This document shows, piece by piece, positions 8,349 through 17,407 of a DNA stretch of 64,000 nucleotides (positions are counted from its first letter, which is position 1; every line of letters begins with the position of its first letter). Location: positions 372,001 to 436,000 of the forward strand of contig CAVPUH010000012.1 in NCBI GenBank assembly GCA_963708795.1, read 5' to 3'. The notes beneath the pieces are model-generated. The model saw only the letters and a list, made by a program, of their open reading frames with translations. It searched no databases and was not told the origin of the DNA. Both the position numbers and the translations under genes were made by a program. This DNA comes from DAIQRJ01 sp963708795. Lineage in GTDB: Bacteria; Actinomycetota; Actinomycetes; Propionibacteriales; DAIQRJ01.

Positions 8349-9512
8349 GTGGACCTGATGGAGTACCAGGCGAAGGAGCTCTTCGCCAAGCACGGCGTCG
8401 CCGTCACCGTAGGCGTGGTCGCGGAGACCGCCGAGGAGGCGAAGGCAGGCGCCGAGCAGCTCGGCGGCGCTGTGGTCGTCAAGGCTCAGGTCCAGGCCGG
8501 TGGCCGTGGCAAGGCCGGCGGCGTGAAGCTGGCGAAGACCCCGGACGAGGCGTTCGACCGAGCGAGCGACATCCTCGGTATGCAGATCAAGGGCCTGACG
8601 GTGAACCGCGTCCTCATCGCACCCGCGGCCGACATCACCGAGGAGTACTACTTCTCCTACCTGATCGATCGCACCAACCGCGCGTACCTGTGCATCGCGA
8701 GCGTCGAGGGCGGTGTCGAGATCGAGGTGGTCGCGCACACGAACCCCGACGCCGTGAAGCAGATCGCGATCGACCCCGGGGTCGGGGTCGACGATGCCAA
8801 GGCCCGCGAGATCGTCGCGACCGCCGGGTTCCCGCCCGAGCTGACCGAAGCCGCAGTCGCGATGGCTACCTCGCTGTGGACGGTCTTCGTGGCCGAGGAC
8901 GCGACCCTGGTCGAGGTGAATCCGCTGGCCCGGTTGGGCGACGGTTCGCTGGAGGCGCTCGACGGCAAGGTCTCCCTCGACGAGAACGCAGCCTTCCGGC
9001 ACCCCGAGCACGCCGTCTTCGAGGACTCCGCAGCAGCGGACGTACTCGAGGCCAAGGCGAAGGGCATGGGGCTCAACTACGTGAAGCTCGACGGCGAGGT
9101 CGGCATCATCGGCAACGGCGCGGGCCTGGTGATGTCCACCCTCGACGTCGTCGCGTACGCGGGCGAAGCGCACGGTGGCGTCAAGCCGGCCAACTTCCTC
9201 GACATCGGCGGCGGTGCCTCGGCCCAGGTGATGGCCAACGGCCTCGACGTCATCCTCGGCGACAGCCAGGTGAAGGCGGTCTTCGTGAACGTCTTCGGCG
9301 GGATCACGGCGTGCGATGCGGTGGCCAACGGCATCGTCAGCGCGCTCGAGATCCTGGGCGACGCTGCCACCAAGCCGCTCGTCGTCCGGCTCGACGGCAA
9401 CAAGGTCGAGGAGGGTCGCGCCATCCTGGCGGCCGCCGCCCACCCGCTGGTCACGCTGGTCGACACCATGGACGGCGCCGCCGACCGGGCCGCCGAACTC
9501 GCCAGCCGCTAG
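8349..9512 (+). CDS. sucC: Succinate-CoA ligase, beta subunit
   Basis: 387-residue beta subunit of succinyl-CoA synthetase, which makes succinate, CoA and a nucleoside triphosphate from succinyl-CoA in the TCA cycle. The N terminus MEYQAKELFAKHGVAV and the ATP-grasp segment VVVKAQVQAGGRGKAGGVKL are typical, and GGASAQVMANGLDVIL and FVNVFGGITACD follow in the C-terminal domain. The GTG at 8349 is preceded by GAGAGGGAG and gives the family's usual start. sucD follows after 27 nt, so the two are co-transcribed. The length is normal. Confidence 0.97.
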   Translation: MDLMEYQAKELFAKHGVAVTVGVVAETAEEAKAGAEQLGGAVVVKAQVQAGGRGKAGGVKLAKTPDEAFDRASDILGMQIKGLTVNRVLIAPAADITEEYYFSYLIDRTNRAYLCIASVEGGVEIEVVAHTNPDAVKQIAIDPGVGVDDAKAREIVATAGFPPELTEAAVAMATSLWTVFVAEDATLVEVNPLARLGDGSLEALDGKVSLDENAAFRHPEHAVFEDSAAADVLEAKAKGMGLNYVKLDGEVGIIGNGAGLVMSTLDVVAYAGEAHGGVKPANFLDIGGGASAQVMANGLDVILGDSQVKAVFVNVFGGITACDAVANGIVSALEILGDAATKPLVVRLDGNKVEEGRAILAAAAHPLVTLVDTMDGAADRAAELASR

Positions 9513-9539
9513 CCAGAGACCGAGAGAAGAGACCAGATC

Positions 9540-10424
9540 ATGTCGATCTTTCTGACCAAGGCCTCCAAGGTCATCGTCCAGGGCATCACGGGCGGCGAGG
9601 GTTCCAAGCACACGCCGCTGATGCTCCGGGCCGGCACCGACGTCGTGGGCGGCGTCAACGCCCGCAAGGCGGGCCAGACCGTCACCCACGAAGGCCGGGA
9701 ACTGACGGTGTTCGGCACGGTGGCCGAGGCCGTCGAGGCGACCGGCGCCGACGTGTCCATCAGCTTCGTGCCGGCGGCGTTCGCCAAGGACGCCGCGATC
9801 GAAGCCATCGATGCCGGCATCCCGCTGCTCGTGATCATCACCGAAGGCGTGCCGGTCCAGGACTCGGCGCAGGTCTGGGCGCACGCGCAGGCGACGGGCA
9901 ACAGGACCCGGATCATCGGACCCAACTGCCCGGGCATCATCACGCCGGGGGAGTCGCTCGTCGGCATCACCCCGGCCACCATCAGCGGCACCGGCCCGAT
10001 CGGGCTGGTCAGCAAGTCCGGCACCCTGACCTACCAGATGATGTTCGAGCTGCGCGACATCGGCTTCTCCACGGCGATCGGCATCGGCGGCGACCCGATC
10101 ATCGGCACCACCCACATCGACGCTCTCGAAGCGTTCGAGGCCGACCCCGACACGTTGGCGATCGTCATGATCGGGGAGATCGGCGGGGACGCCGAGGAGC
10201 GGGCCGCCGACTACATCCGCACCAACGTGACGAAGCCGGTGGTCGGGTACGTGGCCGGGTTCACCGCTCCCGAAGGCAAGACGATGGGTCACGCCGGTGC
10301 CATCGTGTCGGGTTCGTCGGGAACGGCGCAGGCGAAGAAGGAAGCGCTCGAGGCAGCCGGTGTGAAGGTCGGGAAGACGCCGAGCGAGACGGCCGAGCTG
10401 ATGCGGGCGATCCTCACCGCCTGA
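9540..10424 (+). CDS. sucD: Succinate-CoA ligase, alpha subunit
   Basis: 294-residue alpha subunit of succinyl-CoA synthetase, which binds CoA and carries the transient phosphohistidine. VIVQGITGGEGSKHT opens the CoA-binding Rossmann fold. IIGPNCPGIITPGE and SKSGTLTYQ are conserved, and GHAGAIVSGSSGTAQAKK contains the phosphorylated His. It follows sucC by 27 nt, with GAGAAGAGA before the ATG. The pair lies between the B12-binding mutase subunit and a DUF6350 membrane protein. Confidence 0.97.
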   Translation: MSIFLTKASKVIVQGITGGEGSKHTPLMLRAGTDVVGGVNARKAGQTVTHEGRELTVFGTVAEAVEATGADVSISFVPAAFAKDAAIEAIDAGIPLLVIITEGVPVQDSAQVWAHAQATGNRTRIIGPNCPGIITPGESLVGITPATISGTGPIGLVSKSGTLTYQMMFELRDIGFSTAIGIGGDPIIGTTHIDALEAFEADPDTLAIVMIGEIGGDAEERAADYIRTNVTKPVVGYVAGFTAPEGKTMGHAGAIVSGSSGTAQAKKEALEAAGVKVGKTPSETAELMRAILTA

Positions 10425-10474
10425 GCTCGCCCGGGCGGCGTGTCCACCGGGCCGATCCGCCCGCCGCTGACACC

Positions 10475-11728
10475 ATGGGGCGGGTGACCGTCCTCGCCGA
10501 GCGCCCCACCAGGCCGGGCAATGCCCTGGTCCCGAGCGACCCGGACCACGAGCAGCGCCCGCTGTCGGTCGTCGTCGGTCTGGCCGGGCTCGGTGCCCTC
10601 CTCGTGGGGATCGTCCCGCTCGTCGGTCTCGCCGTGCTGTCGTGGCTGACCTCCACGTGGAACGGCAGCGGTGGCTCGGCCCCGGACGCCATGCGCGTCG
10701 GAATGCACCTCTGGCTGGCCGGTCATCGGGTGCCGGTCGAGTTGGCCGGGCGTCCGATGACCGTCGCTCCGCTCGGGATCACCCTTCTGGTGCTGGCGAT
10801 TCTCTTCGCTGCCGGCACCCGGATCGCCCGGTACGCCCGGATCCTCGACTGGCGTGATCTGGCCAAGGCCGCCGGTGGGCTGGCCGCCGTGTACGGCGCC
10901 GGCCTGGCGCTGACGGCGGTGCTCGCTCGTGGCGCCGGCTCGAGAGCCAACCCGTGGTGGGCGCTGCTGGCCGGCGCCGTCCTCGCCGCCGCGGCAGGCG
11001 GCGTCGGCATCCTGGCCGGGTCGCCCGCCTTGCGCGCCGAGCTCCGGGTGCGCATCCCGATGTCCGTTCGTGCCGGTGCCGTCGGTGCCGCCGTCACGGT
11101 GGGCGTGGTCGCGCTGGCCGGCCTCGTCCTGACCGTCGTCGCGCTGGTCGCCCACCGTGAGCGGGTCTCGACCCTGTTCGGTGCCTACGGCGGTGGCTGG
11201 TTCTCCACGCTCGTACTGGGGCTGGTCTGCCTGGCCCTGCTGCCCAACGCGGCGGTCTTCGGTTCGGCGTACCTGATCGGCTCCGGCTTCGCCATCGGCA
11301 CGGGCACCATCGTGTCGCCGATGGCGGTCCAGCTCGGAGCGGTTCCGGCGCTGCCGATCCTCGGCGCGCTGCCGAGCCCCGGTGTGCCGCCGGTGTCGAT
11401 GACCCTCTCGTACGCGATCGCGGTGCTGGCCGGCGTGCTCGGCATCGCCGCGGCGATCTGGTACGCCGCCCGCCACGGGGACGACTGGCGAGCGCTACCG
11501 ATCGACCGCGCGGTGATCCGGGGCGTCGCGACCGGCCTGGCGGCGGCCGTCGCGGTGACGGGGCTGATCCTCGCTGCCGGCGGGTCGTGGGGCGACGGCC
11601 GGCTCGCCCGGGTCGGCGCCCCGGCGCTCACCACCCTCGTCCTGGCCGTGGCCTGGTTCGGTCTCACGGCCGCGGTCGGGGCTGCGCTGTGGTGGCTGAC
11701 CGGACGGAGCACTAGAGTCCGCGCGTGA
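10475..11728 (+). CDS. DUF6350 family multi-pass membrane protein
   Basis: About 417 residues with roughly ten to twelve hydrophobic segments. It has the character and position of DUF6350 proteins, which commonly follow sucCD and precede purN in actinobacteria. The N terminus RPTRPGNALVPSDPDHEQRP is cytoplasmic-like, and segments such as GSAYLIGSGFAIGTGTIVSP are typical. Function is unknown. ATG 10475 is listed, but GTG 10484 is an alternative start because CACCAT lies 7 nt before it. The stop overlaps the next gene by 4 nt (GTGA). Confidence 0.75.
   Translation: MGRVTVLAERPTRPGNALVPSDPDHEQRPLSVVVGLAGLGALLVGIVPLVGLAVLSWLTSTWNGSGGSAPDAMRVGMHLWLAGHRVPVELAGRPMTVAPLGITLLVLAILFAAGTRIARYARILDWRDLAKAAGGLAAVYGAGLALTAVLARGAGSRANPWWALLAGAVLAAAAGGVGILAGSPALRAELRVRIPMSVRAGAVGAAVTVGVVALAGLVLTVVALVAHRERVSTLFGAYGGGWFSTLVLGLVCLALLPNAAVFGSAYLIGSGFAIGTGTIVSPMAVQLGAVPALPILGALPSPGVPPVSMTLSYAIAVLAGVLGIAAAIWYAARHGDDWRALPIDRAVIRGVATGLAAAVAVTGLILAAGGSWGDGRLARVGAPALTTLVLAVAWFGLTAAVGAALWWLTGRSTRVRA
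11713..11718 (+). promoter_or_regulatory. -10 hexamer TAGAGT inside the DUF6350 gene end
   Basis: TAGAGT lies 6 nt before the GTG of the epimerase gene. It would give the polyol gene group a leaderless promoter of its own although the gene also overlaps the upstream stop. Confidence 0.45.
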
Positions 11729-12609
11729 CCCATCTCCACCAGCCCCGGCACGTTCTCGTCACCGGTGCAGCAGGCAACATCGGCAGCCACGTGACGCGGC
11801 ATCTGCGGGCGGAGGGCATCGCGGTCACCGGCTTCTCCAACGTCGAGTTCGCCGAGGACTTCGAGGCCGAACGGCTCCTGGTCGGCGACTCCACCAAGGA
11901 GCCCGACATCGCCGAGGCGCTCGACGCCGCCGGCACGGACCTGCCGCCGGTCGACGCCGTCGTGCACCTCGCGGCACTCGCGCACCCGAGCGCCGGGACG
12001 CCCTACGACGTGTACAGCACGAACGTCGTGTCGACCTTCAACGTGCTGGCCCAGGCCGGCGCCGCCGGGATCAAGCGCGCGGCCATCGCGAGCAGCATCA
12101 ACGCCTACGGGGTGATCTTCAACAGCCACCGGCCGCTGCCCGCGTACTTCCCACTCGACGAGAAGATGCCGACCGACATCGACGACTGGTACTCCCTGTC
12201 CAAGCAGTCCGACGAGTGGACCGCCCGGATGGCGTGGCGTCGGTGGGGGATCGACATCGTCGCGTTCCGGTTCCCGTTCACGGCGCCGATGGACCGGATC
12301 CAGAAGATGACGAGCCACGTGCGCGACAACCCGGACGCGACGCTGCGGGAGGGGTGGTCCTACCTCGACGTCCGGGACGCGGCCCGCGCCGTGTACCTCT
12401 CGCTGGTGGTCCCGTTCTCAGGCGTCCATCCCGTGCTGCTGGCTGCGCCGACGACCTACTTCACCGAGCCGACGCAGGAGCTGCTCGAGAAGTGGGCGCC
12501 CGACGTGCCCCGACTGCGGGCCTTCGTCGGGCACGAGATGCTGATCGACACCACGGTCGCGAAGACGCTCCTGGGCTTCGAGGCCGAGCACGTCCTCGCC
12601 GTCGACTGA
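11725..12609 (+). CDS. NAD(P)-dependent epimerase/dehydratase (extended SDR)
   Basis: 294-residue extended short-chain dehydrogenase. The Rossmann motif VLVTGAAGNIGSHV (about 9-22) binds NAD(P), and the catalytic pair is in WYSLSKQSDE (YxxxK). Sugar nucleotide epimerases and uronate dehydrogenases share this layout. GTG 11725 overlaps the DUF6350 stop and follows a TAGAGT element. Next comes a mannitol dehydrogenase-family gene, and a LacI regulator lies convergent, so a sugar-acid or polyol oxidation role is likely. The exact substrate is not determined. Confidence 0.8.
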   Translation: MTHLHQPRHVLVTGAAGNIGSHVTRHLRAEGIAVTGFSNVEFAEDFEAERLLVGDSTKEPDIAEALDAAGTDLPPVDAVVHLAALAHPSAGTPYDVYSTNVVSTFNVLAQAGAAGIKRAAIASSINAYGVIFNSHRPLPAYFPLDEKMPTDIDDWYSLSKQSDEWTARMAWRRWGIDIVAFRFPFTAPMDRIQKMTSHVRDNPDATLREGWSYLDVRDAARAVYLSLVVPFSGVHPVLLAAPTTYFTEPTQELLEKWAPDVPRLRAFVGHEMLIDTTVAKTLLGFEAEHVLAVD

Positions 12610-12656
12610 GCGGCGCAGCACGCCGACCCGACGCGAACCGACCCCGAGGAGTTCCG

Positions 12657-14135
12657 GTGGCCACCGCCCTGAACGCGTCCACGCTCGCCTCGATCGGTGA
12701 GTTCGTGCCCGTCCCGACCTACCCGCGCGATCAGGTCCGGGTCGGCATCGTGCACTTCGGCGTCGGCGGCTTCCACCGCGCGCACCAGGCGATGTACCTC
12801 GATCGGCTGATGAACGCCGGCAGCGCTCTCGACTGGGGCATCTGCGGGGTCGGGCTGCTGCCGGGCGACCGGCGGATGCGGGAGGCACTCGATGCGCAGG
12901 ACGGGCTGTACACGCTCGTCCTGAAGGCACCCGACGGAAGTCGCGAGCCCCGGGTGATCGGGTCGATCGTTCGTTACCTCTACGCCCCGGACGATCCCGA
13001 GGCGGTGCTGGAGACCATGGCGTCGCCGGACGTGCGCATCGTCTCGCTGACCGTCACCGAGGGCGGCTACAACATCGACCACGTCACCGGCGAGTTCGAC
13101 ACCTCCTACCCGCCGGTCGTGGCCGACGCCCAGGCCGGAGCGGTCCCGGCCACCACCTTCGGGTACGTCGTCGAGGCGCTGGCCCGTCGCCGTGCCCGTG
13201 GCCTCCCGCCGTTCACGGTGAACTCGTGCGACAACCTCCAGGGCAACGGCACCCTGTCCCGGAAGGTGTTCACGGCCTTCGCCCGCATGCGCGATGCCGA
13301 GCTCGCCGACTGGATCGAGGCTAACGTCAGCTTCCCGAATGCGATGGTCGACCGCATCACGCCGGTGACGACCGACGCCGACCGCGAGGAGGTCGACGAG
13401 CGGTTCGGGATCGCGGACGCCTGGCCGGTCGTGTGCGAGCCGTTCACGCAGTGGGTGCTGGAGGACGACTTCCCGCTCGGACGGCCCGCCTACGAGACGG
13501 TCGGTGCCCAACTCGTCGACGACGTCGAGCCGTACGAGCTGATGAAACTCCGGCTGCTGAACGCGAGCCACCAGGCCGTGGGCTACTTCGGCTACCTGGC
13601 CGGCTACCGGCTCGTCCACGAGGCCGCGCAGGACCCGTTGTTCGCGCGGTTCCTCCTCGACTACATGAATCTCGAGGCGACCCCGACCCTGGAGCCGGTG
13701 CCGGGGATCGACCTCGACGAGTACAAGCAGACGCTGATCGAGCGGTTCTCCAACGGCGAGGTTCGCGACACCCTGGCCCGGTTGTGCGCGGAGAGCTCGG
13801 ACCGCATCCCGAAGTGGCTCGTTCCCGTCATCCGGCTCCAGCTCGCGAGCGGTGGCGAGATCGCCCGGTCGGCGGCAGTCGTGGCGAGCTGGGCCAGGTA
13901 CGCCGAAGGCATCGACGAGGCGGGCGAGCCGATCGAGATCGTCGACCAGTTGGCCGATCGGGTCCGGGCTAACGCAGCGGGCAACCGCAGCGACCCGCTC
14001 GCGTTCGTCTCCGATCGCGGCCTGTTCGGCGACCTCGTGGACCAGCCCCGGTTCACCGAGGCCTACTCGTGGGCGCTCGCGTCACTTCACGAGCGGGGCG
14101 CCCGGGCCACGCTGGAGGCGCTCACACGACCGTGA
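12657..14135 (+). CDS. Mannitol dehydrogenase family polyol/uronate oxidoreductase
   Basis: 492-residue NAD-dependent long-chain dehydrogenase of the mannitol 2-dehydrogenase/fructuronate reductase (UxuB) family. RVGIVHFGVGGFHRAHQA begins the nucleotide-binding domain, and VNSCDNLQGNGTLSRKVF and the Lys of YELMKLRLLNASHQ mark the conserved core and the C-terminal catalytic domain. GTG 12657 has GAGGAG in front. It lies 47 nt after the epimerase gene, and its 3' end overlaps the convergent LacI gene by 14 bp. Mannitol, arabinitol and fructuronate are all possible substrates. Confidence 0.88.
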   Translation: MATALNASTLASIGEFVPVPTYPRDQVRVGIVHFGVGGFHRAHQAMYLDRLMNAGSALDWGICGVGLLPGDRRMREALDAQDGLYTLVLKAPDGSREPRVIGSIVRYLYAPDDPEAVLETMASPDVRIVSLTVTEGGYNIDHVTGEFDTSYPPVVADAQAGAVPATTFGYVVEALARRRARGLPPFTVNSCDNLQGNGTLSRKVFTAFARMRDAELADWIEANVSFPNAMVDRITPVTTDADREEVDERFGIADAWPVVCEPFTQWVLEDDFPLGRPAYETVGAQLVDDVEPYELMKLRLLNASHQAVGYFGYLAGYRLVHEAAQDPLFARFLLDYMNLEATPTLEPVPGIDLDEYKQTLIERFSNGEVRDTLARLCAESSDRIPKWLVPVIRLQLASGGEIARSAAVVASWARYAEGIDEAGEPIEIVDQLADRVRANAAGNRSDPLAFVSDRGLFGDLVDQPRFTEAYSWALASLHERGARATLEALTRP

Positions 14136-15252
14136 GGTCGGCGGCGGTCTGGGCCGGAACTGCCGGGACGACCGCCAGGCCGCCGGCTCCCGTCGAGCCG
14201 CCCGGGATCAACGTGCAGGGCACGCCGTGCACGCCGGGCGTCCGCTCGCCTGCCATGGCTCGGAGCAGGTGGGAGACCGCGATCGCGCCGAGGTCGTGCA
14301 GGTTCGGGTCGATCGTCGTCAGCGAGTGGTCGCGGTCGTCGGAGAGCCGGCTCCAGTTGTCGTAGCCGACGATGGCCACGTCCTCGGGCACCCGGTAGCC
14401 ACCCTCGCGCAACGCCTGCCGCACCCCGAGCGCCATCTTGTCGTTCCCGCAGAAGACGGCGTCGACCTGGTCGACCGAGGCCAGCAGGGACCGGCCGGCC
14501 TCGTATCCCCAGGCCCGCGACCAGTCCCCGAACATCGGAGTGCCCAGCGCGAGACCGTGCCCGGCTGCCGCCAACGTCTCGACCAGGCCGGCCAGGCGGG
14601 CCCGTACTGCGAGGTTCGTGCTCTCGCCGGTGATGTGAGCGATCCGACGCCGCCCGATCGAGAGAAGGTGCTCGGCCGCCAGCCGGCCGGCCATGTGGCC
14701 GTCGGGCACGACCACGACGTCCTCAGGGCGTTCGGATCGCAGGAACGCGTAGACGACCGCGCCGAAGTCCGCCTGGAGCGACGGCACGCTCACGTCCGGC
14801 GTCCCGCCCACCACGAGCAGACCGTCCACCCGACGGGAGCGGAGCTTGCGGATGTGCTCGCGATAGGAGTCCGGGTCGGCCGCGTCGGAGTAGTACATCA
14901 ACGCGGCCAGGTCGTGCTGGCCCAGCGCCTTCTGAGCACCCAGGAGCACGGGCATGGCGAAACCCCGGGGCTCCTCGTCGGAGAGCACGCCGACCGTGAA
15001 GCTCCGGCCCGTCGCGAAGAACTTGGCCAGCGCGTCCGGACGGAAGTCGAGCCGCTCGGCGGTGGCGAAGATGCGGTCACGGGTCGCCTGCCCGGCCCGC
15101 CCGGTGCCGTTCAGCACCTTGGACGCCGTCGAGACCGAGACCCCGGCCTCGTCGGCGACGTCGCGCAGTGTGGACGGCTTCGGCCCGCGCACCCCATCGA
15201 CCCCGTCGCCGGTCCCCGGTTCCGGTCGGCCCTCGTCCCTCGGGTGGTGCAC
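14122..15252 (-). CDS. LacI-family transcriptional regulator
   Basis: 376-residue repressor-type regulator. The LacI helix-turn-helix STLRDVADEAGVSVSTASKV and the hinge RPDALAKFFATGRS lie in the first 90 residues. The periplasmic-binding-protein-like sensor domain follows, with FCGNDKMALGVRQAL and VAIVGYDNWS. GTG 15252 was chosen because GAGGAGG stands 8 nt upstream; an earlier ATG at 15306 lacks a site. It is convergent with the dehydrogenase and probably controls the two preceding oxidoreductase genes. The inducer is unknown. Confidence 0.9.
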   Translation of the reverse strand: MHHPRDEGRPEPGTGDGVDGVRGPKPSTLRDVADEAGVSVSTASKVLNGTGRAGQATRDRIFATAERLDFRPDALAKFFATGRSFTVGVLSDEEPRGFAMPVLLGAQKALGQHDLAALMYYSDAADPDSYREHIRKLRSRRVDGLLVVGGTPDVSVPSLQADFGAVVYAFLRSERPEDVVVVPDGHMAGRLAAEHLLSIGRRRIAHITGESTNLAVRARLAGLVETLAAAGHGLALGTPMFGDWSRAWGYEAGRSLLASVDQVDAVFCGNDKMALGVRQALREGGYRVPEDVAIVGYDNWSRLSDDRDHSLTTIDPNLHDLGAIAVSHLLRAMAGERTPGVHGVPCTLIPGGSTGAGGLAVVPAVPAQTAADLTVV

Positions 15253-15426
15253 GGTGTTGCCTCCTCGTTGCGCCCGTGTTGCAGCGAGCTGTCCGTCCGC
15301 CTGCATCCTTGCGGTAGATGTTCCGGATGCGGACGGTGGATGTCCAGGTCAGGTCACCGGATGCGAGGGCCTCGCCTCGGCCCGGTCCCGTTCGAGAGTC
15401 CCGCTCGACGTGGTCCGCACGGCCGC

Positions 15427-15432
15427 TAGGTT
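15427..15432 (+). promoter_or_regulatory. -10 hexamer TAGGTT with possible -35 TCGACG
   Basis: TAGGTT ends 7 nt before the GTG at 15440. A TCGACG at 15405-15410 gives 16-nt spacing. A leaderless transcript is likely. Confidence 0.45.
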
Positions 15433-15439
15433 GGTCGCC

Positions 15440-16849
15440 GTGAGCGATACCGGGACGGAGTCGTCGTCAGGACTGTCCGAGGCGCTGGCGAAGATGCGCG
15501 CCGACGGAGCCGGGGACGACGCGATCGCGGTGTTCGAGCACTACTACCGGGAACTCGCGTCCGGTGCGACCGGGATGATCCCCGAGGCGGACATCGAGCC
15601 GCTGCCGGAACTGCCTTATCTCGGTGACCTCGACGTCGATCCGAGCGTCGCCCGCGACGCACTGGCCCGGACGGTCGTGATCAAGCTCAACGGCGGTCTC
15701 GCGACGTCGATGGGCCTCGACCACGCGAAGTCGCTGCTTCCGGTCAAGGACGGCCGCACGTTCCTCGACCTCATCGTCGACCAGGTTCTCGCGCTCAGGG
15801 CGCGCTACGACGTCTGCCTCCCGCTGGTGCTGATGAACAGCTTCCGCACCCGTGACGACAGCCTGGCCGCCCTCGCCGAGCGTCCGGGAATCGCAGTCGA
15901 GGGCCTGCCACTGGACTTCCTGCAGAACCGCGAGCCCAAGCTCACGGTCGATGACCTGGCGCCGGTGAGTTGGCCGGCCGACCCGTCGCTGGAGTGGTGC
16001 CCGCCCGGCCACGCCGATCTCTACCCGGCGCTGCGCAGTTCCGGGATGCTCGACCTGCTGCTGTCGGCGGGCTTCCGGTACGCGTTCTGCTCCAACGCCG
16101 ACAACCTCGGTGCCGTCGCGGACCCTCAGATCGCGGGGTGGGTGGCGAGCAACGACCTGCCGTTCGTGCTCGAGTCGTGCGTTCGCACGCCGGCCGACCG
16201 CAAGGGCGGCCACCTCGCCGTGCGCCGCAGCGACGGCCGGCTGCTGCTGCGGGAGACGGTGCAGACGCCGGAGGCCGATCTCGAGGCGATGGCCGACCTG
16301 TCCAAGCACCGGTACTGCAACAGCAACAACCTCTGGGTCGACCTGCGCGCCCTGGCCGACGTGCTCGAACGCACCGGCGGCGTGCTCGGCCTGCCGCTGA
16401 TCCGCAACCTCAAGACCGTCGACCCGGCCGACAAGTCCACGCCGGAGGTCGTCCAGATCGAGGCCGCGATGGGAGCGGCCATCCAGGCGTTCGACGGGGC
16501 CGCGTCGTTGCATGTCGACCGCGACCGGTTCGTACCCGTGAAGAGCACCAACGACCTCACCGTGCTGCGGTCGGACGTCTACACCCGCCGCGACGACGGC
16601 CGGGTGCTGAAGGACGGTGAGCGTGACGGTCGCGACGATCCGTTCGTCGCCCTGGACGACGAGTTCTACAAGCTGATGGGCGACTACGAGCGCCGATTCC
16701 CCGACGGCGTCCCGTCGCTCGTGGGCGCCGACCGGTTCGTGGTCGAGGGCGACGTGCGCTTCGGCGGTGGAGTCGTGGTCCGCGGGGATGTGACAGTGCG
16801 GGCCGCCGACAGCCCGACCGTCCAGGCCGACAGCGTTCTCGAGGGCTAG
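15440..16849 (+). CDS. UTP-glucose-1-phosphate uridylyltransferase, eukaryote-type
   Basis: 469-residue UDP-glucose pyrophosphorylase of the UDPGP family, which makes UDP-glucose from UTP and glucose 1-phosphate. VIKLNGGLATSMGLDHAKS is the nucleotide-binding loop characteristic of the eukaryote-like family rather than of bacterial GalU, and FCSNADNLGAV and KGGHLAVR are further conserved patches. A left-handed helix tail with RFGGGVVVRGDVTVR closes the protein. GTG 15440 follows a TAGGTT element. The last 4 bp overlap the stop of the convergent DUF4190-like gene. galK and a phosphosugar mutase elsewhere in the window act on neighbouring metabolites. Confidence 0.9.
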   Translation: MSDTGTESSSGLSEALAKMRADGAGDDAIAVFEHYYRELASGATGMIPEADIEPLPELPYLGDLDVDPSVARDALARTVVIKLNGGLATSMGLDHAKSLLPVKDGRTFLDLIVDQVLALRARYDVCLPLVLMNSFRTRDDSLAALAERPGIAVEGLPLDFLQNREPKLTVDDLAPVSWPADPSLEWCPPGHADLYPALRSSGMLDLLLSAGFRYAFCSNADNLGAVADPQIAGWVASNDLPFVLESCVRTPADRKGGHLAVRRSDGRLLLRETVQTPEADLEAMADLSKHRYCNSNNLWVDLRALADVLERTGGVLGLPLIRNLKTVDPADKSTPEVVQIEAAMGAAIQAFDGAASLHVDRDRFVPVKSTNDLTVLRSDVYTRRDDGRVLKDGERDGRDDPFVALDDEFYKLMGDYERRFPDGVPSLVGADRFVVEGDVRFGGGVVVRGDVTVRAADSPTVQADSVLEG

Positions 16850-17274
16850 GGAACCCTCGGGATCGTCCCGGCCGGAATGCCGAAGCGCCGCTCGATGTCA
16901 CCCCGGAACGTGTTCTGGCACTGCGACTTGTCGGCGATCGTCACGGCGTTGCGCTGACACGTCGAGAAGCTCTTGTACTGCGGCCAGACGAGCGCGATCA
17001 ACACGATGCACAGCACGGCGATCAGGGTCGAGACCGCCCCGGCGATGATGGCGACGACCGCTCGGGTGACGACCTGGCCGCCGCCGCGGCGCAGGGCTCG
17101 GATGGCGGTGACGATGGCCAGCACGCCCAGGACGAGCCCGATGGGGAAGAAGATGATCGTGGCCGGAAGGGAGACCAGGCCACTGAGGATGCCGGTCCGC
17201 AGTGGCCGGCCACCTCGGCCCTGGGGCGCGGGCGTGCCGAACGGCCGGTCCGGGGTGCCGTACGGCGAGCTCAC
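16846..17274 (-). CDS. DUF4190-like small membrane protein
   Basis: 142 residues. A Pro/Gly-rich cytoplasmic head (about 1-26) precedes two membrane segments (about 28-55 and 70-95). The extracytoplasmic tail has two cysteines, in STCQRNAV and KSQCQNTF, that may form a disulphide. The arrangement resembles DUF4190 proteins. GTG 17274 has GGAGGACA upstream. Function is unknown. Confidence 0.6.
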   Translation of the reverse strand: MSSPYGTPDRPFGTPAPQGRGGRPLRTGILSGLVSLPATIIFFPIGLVLGVLAIVTAIRALRRGGGQVVTRAVVAIIAGAVSTLIAVLCIVLIALVWPQYKSFSTCQRNAVTIADKSQCQNTFRGDIERRFGIPAGTIPRVP

Positions 17275-17407
17275 GAGGTGTCCTCCACGGGATCGGGGGC
17301 GGTCGGGCGAGACGGTCGGATATCGTGACTCACCGGTGCCGGTGGTCCACGTCCGAGGATCATCTCAGGTCACCGGTCGTCGTTCGCCGATCCGAGGGAG
17401 TCTGCCG

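Noticed and set aside
8690..10474. Long alternate-frame reading frames across sucC and sucD
   Set aside because: They are Arg/Gly/Pro-rich shadows expected at high GC and overlap genes with strong family motifs.
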